NCBI RefSeq assembly: GCF_002288525.1
Contig: NZ_CP023069.1
Span: 248,001-312,000, forward strand
Length of the DNA stretch: 64,000 bases
DNA from: Sinorhizobium sojae CCBAU 05684
Lineage (GTDB): Bacteria; Pseudomonadota; Alphaproteobacteria; Rhizobiales; Rhizobiaceae
Direction: 5' to 3'
Shown here: positions 29,288-37,311 of the stretch, piece after piece
Numbering within the stretch: the stretch's first letter is position 1
Layout: the number at the start of each line of letters is the position of its first letter
Notes under the pieces: generated by a model
What the model was told of the DNA's origin: nothing
What the model saw: the letters and a program-made list of their open reading frames with translations, nothing else
Database searches by the model: none
Program-made: the position numbers and the translations under genes

Positions 29288-29438
29288 ATGGCCAAAGCCT
29301 TTCGCAAGGCTCTGGCCGAACAAAATGTCGAACTAACGGAAGCTACCCACTTGCCGAACCCGTCCAAAAGCAGGAAGTGGCGGAAGACGGTTCTTAGCAC
29401 AGTTGGCGTCGAGCGCTTGTCAATCGGCGTGCAAAATT
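29288..29438 (+). pseudogene. Possible truncated ORF (MAKAFRKALAE...), cut by ISL3
   Basis: About 50 codons starting MAKAFRKALAEQNVELTEATH, quoted by its start MAKAFRKALAEQNVE, weakly like the N-terminus of glyoxalase-superfamily helper proteins. The frame is cut by the left end of the ISL3 element at 29439, and no continuation is recognisable after its right end. Low confidence. The stretch 29008-29287 holds nothing else I can support. Confidence 0.25.
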
Positions 29439-31089
29439 GGCTCTGACGCAGTTTTGGTGGTGACGGATTTTATCCCGCGCCAATGACGCGGGCTTGGAGG
29501 AGGTCAATCTTTCCGCGACCATACATCTGACGCTTCACGAGCTTGAGCTTGGTGATTTGCCCCTCCGTCTGGCCGTTCGACCACGGCGAAGTTAGCGCGG
29601 CGCTGACGGCTGCGCGGTCTTTGACGATGCCGTTGGCGAAGGAGGCTACTAAACCCGTTCGGGTTTTCTCCAACCATGGATCGAGATCAGCGAGGGATTT
29701 CTTGCGGATCATCGCCTGGAAGGCGGCGATGGCTTCCCGCGCCTCGACGAGCAACGGTACACCGCTCTCTATCGCCGCGACCGTCACGGTCTCAGATTTG
29801 GAGAGGTCGTCGCGACCGATGGTCATAAGACGCGCAATGGTCCTGGCCGAGGGCGCTCGGCTCAAGGCACCGTCATCGACCTTTTCTGCTTTTCGACGGC
29901 GTGTGGCCCACTCGGTGACAACTCGAAGGCAGCCACGGAACCCTTGGCTCTTGAGTTGCCGCCATAGCTCCGTTCCATTCCGGTGTCCGGCCGACCACTG
30001 AGCGTCAAGCCATGGCAGATAGAGTTCGAGCGAGTTCTCGCGGACGCGGAAGACATCCGAACGTTGACCACGCAGCACGCGTCGGACCAGGCCGCGACTG
30101 TATCCGGTCCGGCGCATAATCTCCTTGATTGCGGCTCCCGACTTGGCCAGGTCGAGAATGGCGGCGTTGGTGTCTTCGCGGCGAAGATATCCCTCGTACT
30201 GGATGCGCTCGGCGGCAGTCAGCAGCTCGGGATTGATCGTGGCGGCTCCGATCGCGGTTCGGATCTGGCGCATGGATTTGCGCACCGCATCGACGAATGC
30301 CCGGCTGGCATTCTCCATCAAGTGCCAGCGGTCAGCGACCTGGGTCGCCTGTGGCAATGCCTTGGCTGCAGCCGTCGCGTAACCACCGCCGCGGTCGCGG
30401 GCGACGATGCTGATCTGAGGTTGGTCCGAGAGCCAAGCCTGGGCCGTCGACGGCTCCCGATCTGGCAGGAGAGCAATGGTTTTGCGCCGTTCCAGATCGC
30501 AAATGATGGTCCCATAGCGTTGGTTACGTCGCCACGCCCAATCATCGATCCCGATCACGATCGGCGGGACAAAGCGCGGACTGCCGCGCCGCCGCACGAC
30601 GCGCAGCAGCGTATCATTGCTTACCGGCAACATCAGCCGCTTGGCAAAGGCGGCCGCTGGCCTGCCACCCAGTGCAAGCCCGAGATGATGGACGATGTGG
30701 TCGAGCCTCGCAGTTCGCCGCGCTGAAGGCGCGAGAACGTCCCCGTCGAAGCGCTCGGCGAAGATTCGCCGGCCGCACAACACTGCGTCGCAGTGGAACC
30801 GTCGCGCTTCAATGACAAGCCGAACGGGCTTTCCCACCAAGGGCAGGTCAGCCAAGCGTCGTTGATATCGACTGTGGATTCGCTCCGACCTTGTTCCGCA
30901 GATCGGGCAAAGGCTTGTTCTACTCGCCGGCCGAACCGCGATCAACATAACCTCGTCATCAACGGCTGTATTGTCGACTACAAAGCCGCGAGGAGCGTCG
31001 ACGGTCGCAGCGAATAACCCATGGTGCTGATTCCTTATGTGAAACCAACATCAGCCAGCACTTGATTTCATCAAAAGTGAGTCAGAGCC
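29439..31089 (-). mobile_element. ISL3-family insertion sequence (complete)
   Basis: 1651 bp with terminal inverted repeats GGCTCTGACGCAGTTTTGGTG (left, in part) and GGCTCTGACTCACTTTTGATG (right, reversed). One transposase gene on the minus strand. The flanking octamers GCAAAATT and AAATTTGC are AT-rich but not identical, so an 8-bp target duplication is not clean. Confidence 0.85.
29470..30948 (-). CDS. ISL3-family transposase
   Basis: 492 residues. N-terminal zinc-finger region (LCPICGTRSERIHSRY), helix-turn-helix, then the ISL3 DDE core: GIDDWAWRRNQRYGTIICDL (starting GIDDWAW, first Asp near residue 138), ARDRGGGYATAA (second Asp) and the C-terminal SNGQTEGQITKLKLVKRQMY (Glu in QTEG), with MYGRG. 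Full length with no break; possibly active. The start at 30948 gives the expected N-terminus. Confidence 0.93.
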   Translation of the reverse strand: MLIAVRPASRTSLCPICGTRSERIHSRYQRRLADLPLVGKPVRLVIEARRFHCDAVLCGRRIFAERFDGDVLAPSARRTARLDHIVHHLGLALGGRPAAAFAKRLMLPVSNDTLLRVVRRRGSPRFVPPIVIGIDDWAWRRNQRYGTIICDLERRKTIALLPDREPSTAQAWLSDQPQISIVARDRGGGYATAAAKALPQATQVADRWHLMENASRAFVDAVRKSMRQIRTAIGAATINPELLTAAERIQYEGYLRREDTNAAILDLAKSGAAIKEIMRRTGYSRGLVRRVLRGQRSDVFRVRENSLELYLPWLDAQWSAGHRNGTELWRQLKSQGFRGCLRVVTEWATRRRKAEKVDDGALSRAPSARTIARLMTIGRDDLSKSETVTVAAIESGVPLLVEAREAIAAFQAMIRKKSLADLDPWLEKTRTGLVASFANGIVKDRAAVSAALTSPWSNGQTEGQITKLKLVKRQMYGRGKIDLLQARVIGAG

Positions 31090-31299
31090 AAATTTGCATG
31101 CCGAAACACATCTCAACGTTGCAAAAGAGCTCTGTGACTCACATGCATTAGATGGACGCGAGCATCGGTTTAAATGCGTCGCAACAGCGCTTCTGTCTGC
31201 AGCCGACCTTTGGATCTCAGTGTCCGCACCAAGCCAGCGTTTGCAAGCTAGCGGAATACCCGAAAAGCGATTATATCTCGTTCAGGAGGTACCTTGAGC

Positions 31300-31518
31300 A
31301 TGTCGAAGAAGGGGCAGCACGTCGTTCCAAGCGCGGATGGTTGGAGCGTTAAGAAGGCGGGTTCTGCGCGAGCTACAAGCACTCACCAAACCCAGGCTGA
31401 AGCGATTGCCGCCGCCACTAAGATTGCGCAGAAGACTGAACTCTATATTCATGGTCGAGATGGGCGTATTCGCGAGCGCAACTCGTATGGCAACGATCCG
31501 ATTCCGCCCAAAGGATGA
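31300..31518 (+). CDS. DUF2188 domain protein
   Basis: 72 residues, the whole length of a DUF2188 protein: HVVPSADGWSVKKAG, then a helix (TQAEAIAAATKIAQ) and the conserved end ELYIHGRDGRIRERNSYG. AGGAGG at about 31283-31288 is suited to the ATG at 31300 or the TTG at 31294. The stop overlaps the ATG of the next gene (31515-31518), a tight two-gene unit. The function of DUF2188 is unknown; it is common in accessory genome regions. Confidence 0.85.
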   Translation: MSKKGQHVVPSADGWSVKKAGSARATSTHQTQAEAIAAATKIAQKTELYIHGRDGRIRERNSYGNDPIPPKG

Positions 31519-31619
31519 GTGAGCCGCCTTCGTTTGAGCGGTCTGTCTTCATCAACTGTCCTTTCGATGAAGACTTCGCCCCGTTGCTGCAAGCTATTGC
31601 ATTCTGCGTCACGGACCTA

Positions 31620-32353
31620 GTGGTGAAAACCTGACGGTTGATACCCGTCGTGGAAGACCGCTCTGGGTAGGATTTTCCGTTCGCGTTCGCCATTAGAACG
31701 AGCAACCAGCGTACTATGCTGACTTCGATGACTGCGAGGAAACGGCCTGTCGATGGTATGGGGTGCCTGCTACATTGGTCCCGTGCCGACCTGGGGAGTG
31801 CTGGGGCGGGTTATGCAAAGAGATGCTGTTTCGGACCGAGGTTCAATCATGATCGACAACCGCCTCACCGTCCTGAATCTATACGAGCTGAAGAAGACGC
31901 CGGAAGACTTCGAGATTGCGGTAGGCGCGCTGGCAAGGCGGGTCGAAGCCGAAGGTCATCCGGGAGTCCTGTCCTACAGGTTCTTCGTGAACGCATCGGA
32001 GAGGACAGCGCGCGGCGTCATCGACTACAAAAATCCTGACGCTTGGATCGGGCACCACGACATCGCCATGAGCTGGCCCGAAATGACCGCGTTGCATGCG
32101 GCGGCGACATTGGCGGAAGTCATCTTTCTCGGCCCGCTGACAACCGAAATCCAGGCCTGGATTGAAAGCTCGGCGCTGACCGCACGAGTTCGTAACGGGA
32201 ACATATTTGCAGGCGGATTCCAGAGGCTGAGTGACTGGTCGAACGAATGACTGGATGGGTCACGACTTCCCCTTCGGACTCTTCGGCGGGAAGGGTAGAA
32301 AAGGGGGCGTGAGTTGTATTCGCCTCGGGTACCAAGCGTTGGATTTTCACCAC
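31620..32353 (+). mobile_element. Transposase-less mobile cassette with IS630-type ends
   Basis: 734 bp with ~28-bp imperfect inverted repeats: left GTGGTGAAAACCTGACGGTT, right (reversed) GTGGTGAAAATCCAACGCTT; both continue into GATACCCG or GGTACCCG. TA lies outside each end, inside CTAG, as for IS630. It encodes no transposase, only the passenger gene at 31849. This is the layout of a mobile insertion cassette that must be moved by a transposase in trans. Its exact removal restores the host reading frame. Confidence 0.82.
31849..32250 (+). CDS. ABM-type (dimeric alpha/beta barrel) monooxygenase-like passenger protein
   Basis: 133 residues from ATG 31849 (GAGG seven bases upstream). A ferredoxin-like alpha+beta fold of the antibiotic-biosynthesis-monooxygenase superfamily is suggested by NRLTVLNLYELKKTPEDFE, the helix EIAVGALARRVEAEGHPGV, the strand SYRFFVNASE and VIDYKNPDAWIGHH. 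Such small proteins use no metal or cofactor and oxidise quinols or aid enzyme partners. It is the only gene in the mobile cassette. Its benefit to the element or host is unknown. Family assignment is moderately sure. Confidence 0.65.
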   Translation: MIDNRLTVLNLYELKKTPEDFEIAVGALARRVEAEGHPGVLSYRFFVNASERTARGVIDYKNPDAWIGHHDIAMSWPEMTALHAAATLAEVIFLGPLTTEIQAWIESSALTARVRNGNIFAGGFQRLSDWSNE

Positions 32354-32882
32354 TAGGGTTCTTTCCTCGGCTCGCTCCTGAGAATGCGGACAACGCCGCG
32401 AATCGATTGGATCGGATTATCGAACTGATCCGCGGATCTAGATTCGGGATTCATGATTTGAGCCGATGCAAGTCGGCTGCAGCAGACGAATATGCCCGGC
32501 TGAACATGCCTTTTGAGCTTGGCATAGACCACGGGGCACACCGATTCGGAAATGGCCAGTCCTCCCGGAAGGCGATTTTGATCCTTGAGCAGGCGCGTTA
32601 CGATTACCAGAAGAGCCTATCTGATATATCCGGTTGGGATATTCACGCCCATGACGGAGATCACATCACAGCAGTTCGTCATGTTCGCAATTGGTCGTGA
32701 GACAGGCGGGCGCTGAGCCCGTCGGCCCCGCTCGTATTTTAGGGCATTACACCGCGTTTCAGGAATGGTACTGGGAGCGTGAACTCGCCACGGGCGCGTC
32801 AGAGGACGACATCAAAGCTTATCCAACGGTTCAAATGGTCGAAGCCATGCGCACATGGGTCGATGAAGGCCGACCTATATGA

Positions 32883-33553
32883 GCAGTTTCGAGGTGCCGG
32901 ATCTGAGATCGGAAAAGAGCCTGGCAATTCGTACCTCGGTCACACCGAATTGCTCCGACCGCGCTAGTTTTCACATACTCGGAGTTTAATATCTCGTTCC
33001 GCATGTCGCAACCCATCGCGTCCCGCAACTTGACCCCCTTACTCTTCGAGACAACTGGTGGGTTGAGCGTCGTTGGTAGCAGGCGACTATTTCGCTCGTC
33101 CTCAGATTAACCGCTCATAGAAGCACTCTACCAGTAGCTGTGTAACACGCGCGCTGGATCGGGCGGAAATGTGTGCCAAGCGCCGGCACTTATCTCGATG
33201 CTAACCGCCGGTCTGCTGATTGGCAGGTGAGATCGGCAGTCTCATCATCCCGATAGAGCAACGACGCAACGACGCGGACGGGGCCACCTATAAGCGCCTC
33301 AACAAAGCCGTGCGTTCAGCCGTGTGCGTTGCTGTTGGCCGAATATGCCGGGTTGTACCGATCTCACCTACTACATGTGGCGTCAGACTCACGCGATTTA
33401 GCAATCAGGCATCTCTTCTTTAGATCCGTATACTCATATAAAGATATCAGCATATGGTATACTCGAAATATACTTCCTTCGCATTTTTCAGGTGAAAGCT
33501 TGGGGGTAAAACTCTTAATTGAACTTGCTAAGAATGGGGCAGTGGCGCAATAA
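32883..33553 (+). other. AT-richer region, possible small RNA locus
   Basis: 670 bases without a supported CDS. From about 33420 the sequence becomes AT-rich and contains two TATACT hexamers (33429-33434 and 33458-33463) that could be -10 boxes, then runs to a strong terminator. An untranslated RNA or a very short peptide is possible. Confidence 0.35.
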
Positions 33554-33597
33554 AAAGGCACGCGCCGAGTGATTCGGGCGTGCCTTTGTTTGTTTGG
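33554..33597 (+). terminator. Strong Rho-independent terminator
   Basis: Stem AAAGGCACGC/GCGTGCCTTT (10 bp, extended inward by CC/GG) followed by TTTGTTTGTTTG. No recognised gene ends here. Confidence 0.85.
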
Positions 33598-33865
33598 GCT
33601 GCGGTTATACTGGTCTCCGTAGACGAACAGTGATGCTGCAGCGGTAGTCTAGACAACGCCGTCATAGGTCCCAGGGGCTTCTTTGGCAAGACCAGGGAGA
33701 CTAAAACGATGGCGAAGACGCCAACCTTTAAGCCTGGCCAGATTGCTCCCAGATCTGGCCAGTATGAAATCACAGGTCCGCGCGGCGGCAAGGGCCCGTA
33801 AAGAACCGTTACCCGCGGCGAACCTCTTCCGCCGACTCCTAAGCCGGGATCAACATACCGGCTTA

Positions 33866-35024
33866 TACCAACGAGCGGTGATCATGACCGATGCGCCCAT
33901 TCGCGGAGTCCGATGGACATGATCTTCCACGGCTGGTCGACGAGCTTGTTCCACGCGGCGCAGCAATGGGCGACGATGTCGTCGTAGTCTTTGAAGATGC
34001 GGTTCGAGAGCCAGTTGTCGCGCAGGAACTGCCAGACGTTTTCCACGGGGTTCAGTTCCGGCGAACGAGGCGGCAGGAACATCAGGGTGATGTTGTCCGG
34101 CACTTTGAGCTTCGGCGTGACGTGCCATCCGGCCTGATCGAGGATGAGCACGGCATGCGCTCCCTCATCGACGGCCTGGCTGATCTCGGCGAGATGCTGC
34201 TGCATGGCTTCGGTATCACAATAGGGCAGGACAAGGCCCGCACCCTTTCCCTTCCGCGGGCAGACGGCCCCGAAGATGTAGGCCCACATGGTGCGCTGAT
34301 CCAAGGGTGCGGAGGGTCTGGTTCCGCGACGCGCCCACCGCCGCGTGATCTTGTTCTTCTGGCCTATGCGCGCTTCGTCGGCCCACCAGAGCTCGAGGTC
34401 GGTGCCGCGCGGGAGCCGGCCTCGGATTTCCGCCAGAGCGGCGGGGAAGTCTTTTTAAAAGCTTCTGCCTCCAGCTCGTTCTGGGCGTAGTGGCGCGGGC
34501 GGGCCGACAGCTTGGCGAAGCCGAGCGCCTTCAACTCACGGCCGACAGTCGTCTCGTCCATCGCGATGCGGAATTCCTGGAATATCCACCGCACCAGGTC
34601 CTTGCGCCGCCAGCGGACGACACCGTGGATCGCAGGGATCGGGCCGCTTTCGACGATCTTCGCCAGCGCATGGCGCTGAGCGACGTTCAGCTTCGCTCGG
34701 CCGCCGGGTGCTTTGCCGTTCACCAGCCCGTCGGGGCCGCGCGCATTGAACCGCAGCACCCAGTCACGGACGATCTGCAGCGTCACGCTGCCGATCCGTG
34801 CCGCATCCGAGCGCGAGCCGCCGTCATAAATCTCGGCGAGCGCCAGCAACCGCCGCGCCTGGTTGGCATCCTTCGTTTGCCGTGCGAGCTGTCGAAGAGC
34901 ACGCCCATCGAAATCATCACGCAACAAAATTGCTGAACCCATCGCAAACCTCCCGTTTGCTGCATGGATTCAGATTCGAAGCCCCGTGGGAATCCCTGAG
35001 AGTCGGAAACGGCGCTCGTTGGTA
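33866..35024 (-). mobile_element. IS630-family element, copy 1 (reverse)
   Basis: 1159 bp bounded by TACCAACGAGCG and its inverted match CGCTCGTTGGTA, flanked on both sides by TTA. Nearly identical to copy 2 (38203-39361), which is in the opposite orientation. It sits in the YjzC-like gene. Confidence 0.88.
33882..34942 (-). CDS. IS630-family transposase, two frames with probable -1 frameshifting (copy 1)
   Basis: Frame A (34942 down to ~34364) encodes the N-terminal HTH domains (LRDDFDGRALRQLAR, GSRSDAARIGSVTLQIVRDW, DETTVGRELKALGFAKLS). Frame B (down to 33882) encodes the DDE domain: LELWWADEARIG (first Asp), AVLILDQAGWH (second Asp) and SPELNPVENVWQFLR (Glu). The frames meet at TTTTAAAAAG, where a -1 slip on AAA AAG joins ...EAFK to KDFPAALAEIRG. 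Programmed frameshifting at A-runs is known for IS630 relatives. Both copies carry the same arrangement, so it is not a random mutation. Confidence 0.88.
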
Positions 35025-35119
35025 TTACGGATCCCACCAAGACGAAGTGACGAGTGAAAAGGCGGCGGGCTACGGCTCGCCGTTCTTTAGCTACAGCAGA
35101 TAAATAATTGGAATTCGAT

Positions 35120-35278
35120 ATGACCGACAAGAAACCACCAAAGCCCGCGTCTATTCCAGCACCACGTCCTGGTCGATTTGGCGAATCAAGCATCGGGTCC
35201 GTTAAAACTCAGAAGTCATTCACGACCAACTACGTGCCCGACAAGATCGGAAAGCCCAAGCCTGGCAGCGGAAAATGA
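35120..35278 (+). CDS. Small basic protein of 52 residues, first gene of a three-gene unit
   Basis: From ATG 35120: MTDKKPPKPASIPAPRPGRF, then ESSIGSVKTQKSFTTNYV and a Lys/Gly-rich end. It is Pro/Lys-rich, probably disordered, with no known domain. Its stop overlaps the next start by ATGA (35275-35278), which argues that it is real. No strong ribosome site (GAATTCGAT). The function is unknown. Confidence 0.55.
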   Translation: MTDKKPPKPASIPAPRPGRFGESSIGSVKTQKSFTTNYVPDKIGKPKPGSGK

Positions 35279-35739
35279 AGGCTGCGCTTGACTGGCTTTT
35301 TGAGCCAGCAAATCTCTCGCTCTTGTCTAACCTCGTTACAGTTTTTGGGTTTCCGATCGCTCTCGTCGGCCTTTTGTTTGTGGGACGACAAATGAAGAAC
35401 GATCGATTGGCTGTGTCTGCTGGCGCCATAGGAGAGATGCGTGCCAGTATCATGCAGAGAGTTGATCGACTGCACCAAGCCAAAACAAACGACGACCTAG
35501 CTGCGTGGGAGAGCGAGTTTAAAGAGCTCGCCAACGATCTCGAAATGGCCTGCGCAATCTATCTGGATGGCCAAATGTCGGGCCGAACGGGGCTGCTCGC
35601 CAAGAACCTGATTTGCGATTTCCTGAACATGATCAATGCGGATTCGGATCTGCGGGAAGAGATGGAAAAGGCCATCCACGCCGAAGATACGTTCACCAAC
35701 ATCAGAGACTTTAGGGCAAAGGTTAAGCGTGATGCATAG
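35275..35739 (+). CDS. Hypothetical protein with one N-terminal membrane helix
   Basis: 154 residues. One membrane segment near residues 18-38 (LVTVFGFPIALVGLLFVG) is followed by a cytosolic helical domain (KNDRLAVSAGAIGEMRASIM, MQRVDRLHQAK, EFKELANDLEMACAIYLDG). This resembles bacterial proteins of unknown function with one anchor and a helical tail. It overlaps both neighbours (ATGA upstream; its last codons overlap the next gene by 8 bases), so the three are translated together. The role is unknown; a membrane-linked accessory or defence function is a guess. Confidence 0.68.
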   Translation: MKAALDWLFEPANLSLLSNLVTVFGFPIALVGLLFVGRQMKNDRLAVSAGAIGEMRASIMQRVDRLHQAKTNDDLAAWESEFKELANDLEMACAIYLDGQMSGRTGLLAKNLICDFLNMINADSDLREEMEKAIHAEDTFTNIRDFRAKVKRDA

Positions 35740-36235
35740 GAAAAGTCAGTTGGCCGTAATGAGGATGGCGGACCTCGAGCCCGGCGAGTTGTTGAGGATG
35801 TCGTTTGGAAGCAGCGCCGCCATCGTCCTCTTCCTCAAGCGGTTAAATGATGATGAAGGTCTTTTCGGTGTTTTGCCGTCCGAAGATTTCACCGAGACCA
35901 TGACGTGGCACGCGACATCCTTGGATGATGCGTGCTTGTCGTACGGACACGATTGGGTGCTAGAGGAGGAGCACGGAAGCGAAACAGCGTGTCGTCACCA
36001 TTATACGCACGAAAGCGCCCGCTTGTTTCTGGCGAAATCCGGCCTTGTCATGGCTTTTCGCCCTCCGCAAGGCAGAGGAAGATATAACACTTACTACTAC
36101 AGCCTCGCCAATCTTGAAGATGGCGAGCTAGGCCGGGACCCAGCCCCAATCAACCGTTGGCGCGTTTGGGAGAGCCGAGAGCATTTCGACCGAGGTGGAA
36201 CTCCACTTTTTGAGATGCTTCAAAAGACTGCTTGA
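35732..36235 (+). CDS. Hypothetical protein, third gene of the unit
   Basis: 167 residues from ATG 35732, overlapping the upstream gene by 8 bases. An alpha/beta protein without a recognised domain: LEPGELLRMSFGSSAAIVLF, HATSLDDACLSYGHDWVLEE, and an aromatic end (RYNTYYYSLANLEDGE, INRWRVWESREHF). No signal or membrane segment. Lower GC than the nif genes. The function is unknown. Confidence 0.65.
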   Translation: MHRKSQLAVMRMADLEPGELLRMSFGSSAAIVLFLKRLNDDEGLFGVLPSEDFTETMTWHATSLDDACLSYGHDWVLEEEHGSETACRHHYTHESARLFLAKSGLVMAFRPPQGRGRYNTYYYSLANLEDGELGRDPAPINRWRVWESREHFDRGGTPLFEMLQKTA

Positions 36236-36322
36236 TGTCCCGACTATCATTCGCCGGCTTCAGATCTGGCCACAGCCAAACGCGGTTTTTCTATCGCGCG
36301 GCAGGTGTTCTCGTTCTGTGCT

Positions 36323-36380
36323 CAAATGTGGCGGCCAGGTTGAAATGTCCGTTCCGGCGCAAAGTAGAAATGTCACTTTG
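36323..36380 (+). repeat. Isolated end of an ISNCY-type element
   Basis: GGTTGAAATGTCCGTTCC...GCAAAGTAGAAATGTCACT resembles the reverse complement of the right end of the ISNCY element at 41450-41505 (GTGACATTCTTACTTTGC...GACACTTTAACTTTGC). It is probably a solo remnant or the outer left end of a larger ISNCY copy. The rest of 36236-36566 is not assigned. Confidence 0.45.
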
Positions 36381-36566
36381 GATACGTCTTCAGCCATTTA
36401 GAAATGCGACACCCGACATCTCCACTTGCGCTGAGGCAAGCCCCCGACCGGACCGGCTGGGCCGGGTTGCAAGGGAAGGGAGGGGGCGGGCGTAGGGCAC
36501 CCCTTCGGCTTTAGCTTTCTCAGTTTCAATTAATGCGTTCCTGGTAGATGTTGCTGGCAGCTGAAT

Positions 36567-37205
36567 GTGCAGGGCCAGGATCTCGCGATGCTTCCGGAAA
36601 TCAGGCTGATGGGTGACGTCGATGTCGCCGCTTTGTCGCCACTGCTTCGCGGCATGGCCATGACGGTTTCCTACGCAGAGACCCAGGGAGGGATCGGTCT
36701 GACCGCGTCGGGGGCGATGAACCGCAAGTTCGTCCACTGGGCCGCTGTTCACTTCGATTGGCCCGGCTACACGTCGGACGACTTATACAGCATCAACAAG
36801 GTTCTCAACGAAGCCGATATGCCGCCGCTTTTGGTCGTCCGTGACATGCTCAAGTACTTGCGGCTTCTTCGGCGGCGCAAGGACGTACTGGTACCAACCC
36901 AACGCGGCCGAGACTTTCTGGCGAGACCGCAGGCCTTCTTCGATCTGATCGCGACGGATTATCTTTATGCTTATATCCACTACGGGCAGACGCAGGAGGC
37001 TGTCCGTAATCGGATGCGTTGGTGGCACGTCTTTCTCAATCTTATCAATATCAAAGCAGAAACGGGCTGTTCGTTGGACGACCTGGCGAACGAGCTATAC
37101 CCGAGCGAATCGTACCCCGAGCCAGCAGAAATGACTGTCGAAGCCTGGGCGGAACGGTCGGCGTTCCGCTACGATATCATTCGCCCGCTGTGCTGGTTGG
37201 GATAG
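36567..37205 (+). CDS. Conserved hypothetical protein (212 residues)
   Basis: Protein with LTASGAMNRKFVHWAAVHFD and a winged-helix-like middle (LVVRDMLKYLRLLRRRKDVL, PTQRGRDFLARP, i.e. the motif of a helix followed by T..GRD.L). It resembles a domain seen in accessory and plasmid proteins near pRiA4b ORF-3-type genes. The start could be ATG 36567 or 36588. No membrane segment. It lies between the three-gene unit and an ISNCY element; its function is unknown and the similarity is low confidence. Confidence 0.55.
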   Translation: MQGQDLAMLPEIRLMGDVDVAALSPLLRGMAMTVSYAETQGGIGLTASGAMNRKFVHWAAVHFDWPGYTSDDLYSINKVLNEADMPPLLVVRDMLKYLRLLRRRKDVLVPTQRGRDFLARPQAFFDLIATDYLYAYIHYGQTQEAVRNRMRWWHVFLNLINIKAETGCSLDDLANELYPSESYPEPAEMTVEAWAERSAFRYDIIRPLCWLG

Positions 37206-37311
37206 CTGCACGAAGATCGCGAGGGGCTGACTATTTGGCAGCATGGAACCTACCACAAGACACCGTTGTGGGCTGCCTGTTTAAAGCTGGACTCCGACAT
37301 GCAATCCGAAC

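Larger units (their letters stand above)
31515..32882 (+). pseudogene. TIR-like/nucleotide-binding protein, broken by a mobile cassette and a frameshift
   Basis: The N-terminal part (31515-31619, MSEPPSFERSVFINCPFDED) and the rest (from 32356, GFFPRLAPEN, FGIHDLSRCKS, RLNMPFELGIDHG) join exactly in frame as ...CVTDL-GFFPRL... when the 734-bp insertion and one TA are removed. The motifs FINCPFD, GIHDLSR and MPFELG are those of TIR-like predicted nucleotide-binding proteins; the Glu of FELG sits where TIR NADases have their catalytic Glu. A second lesion, a missing base near 32694, puts the last ~60 residues (VRQAGAEPVGPARIL to VDEGRPI) in another frame. The intact gene would encode ~211 residues. 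It overlaps the DUF2188 gene by ATGA. Confidence 0.8.
33709..35050 (+). pseudogene. YjzC-like small protein, broken by a stop codon and an IS
   Basis: MAKTPTFKPGQIAPRSGQYE (first 20 residues) and GPRGGKGP match the YjzC-like family of ~60-residue proteins. A TAA at 33799-33801 interrupts it, but the same frame continues with RTVTRGEPLPPTPKPGSTYR up to the IS630 insertion. Removing the IS and one TTA gives ...YRLTDPTKTK-stop, the expected family C-terminus, ending at 35050. So there are two lesions, a nonsense codon and an IS. The short 30-residue product may still be made. The function of the family is unknown. Confidence 0.72.

Noticed and set aside
29431..31097. 8-bp target duplication around the ISL3 element
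   Set aside because: The flanks GCAAAATT and AAATTTGC are AT-rich but differ; not a clean duplication.
33329..33553. 74-codon frame ending just before the strong terminator
   Set aside because: No ribosome site, composition unlike coding sequence; a small RNA is a better guess.
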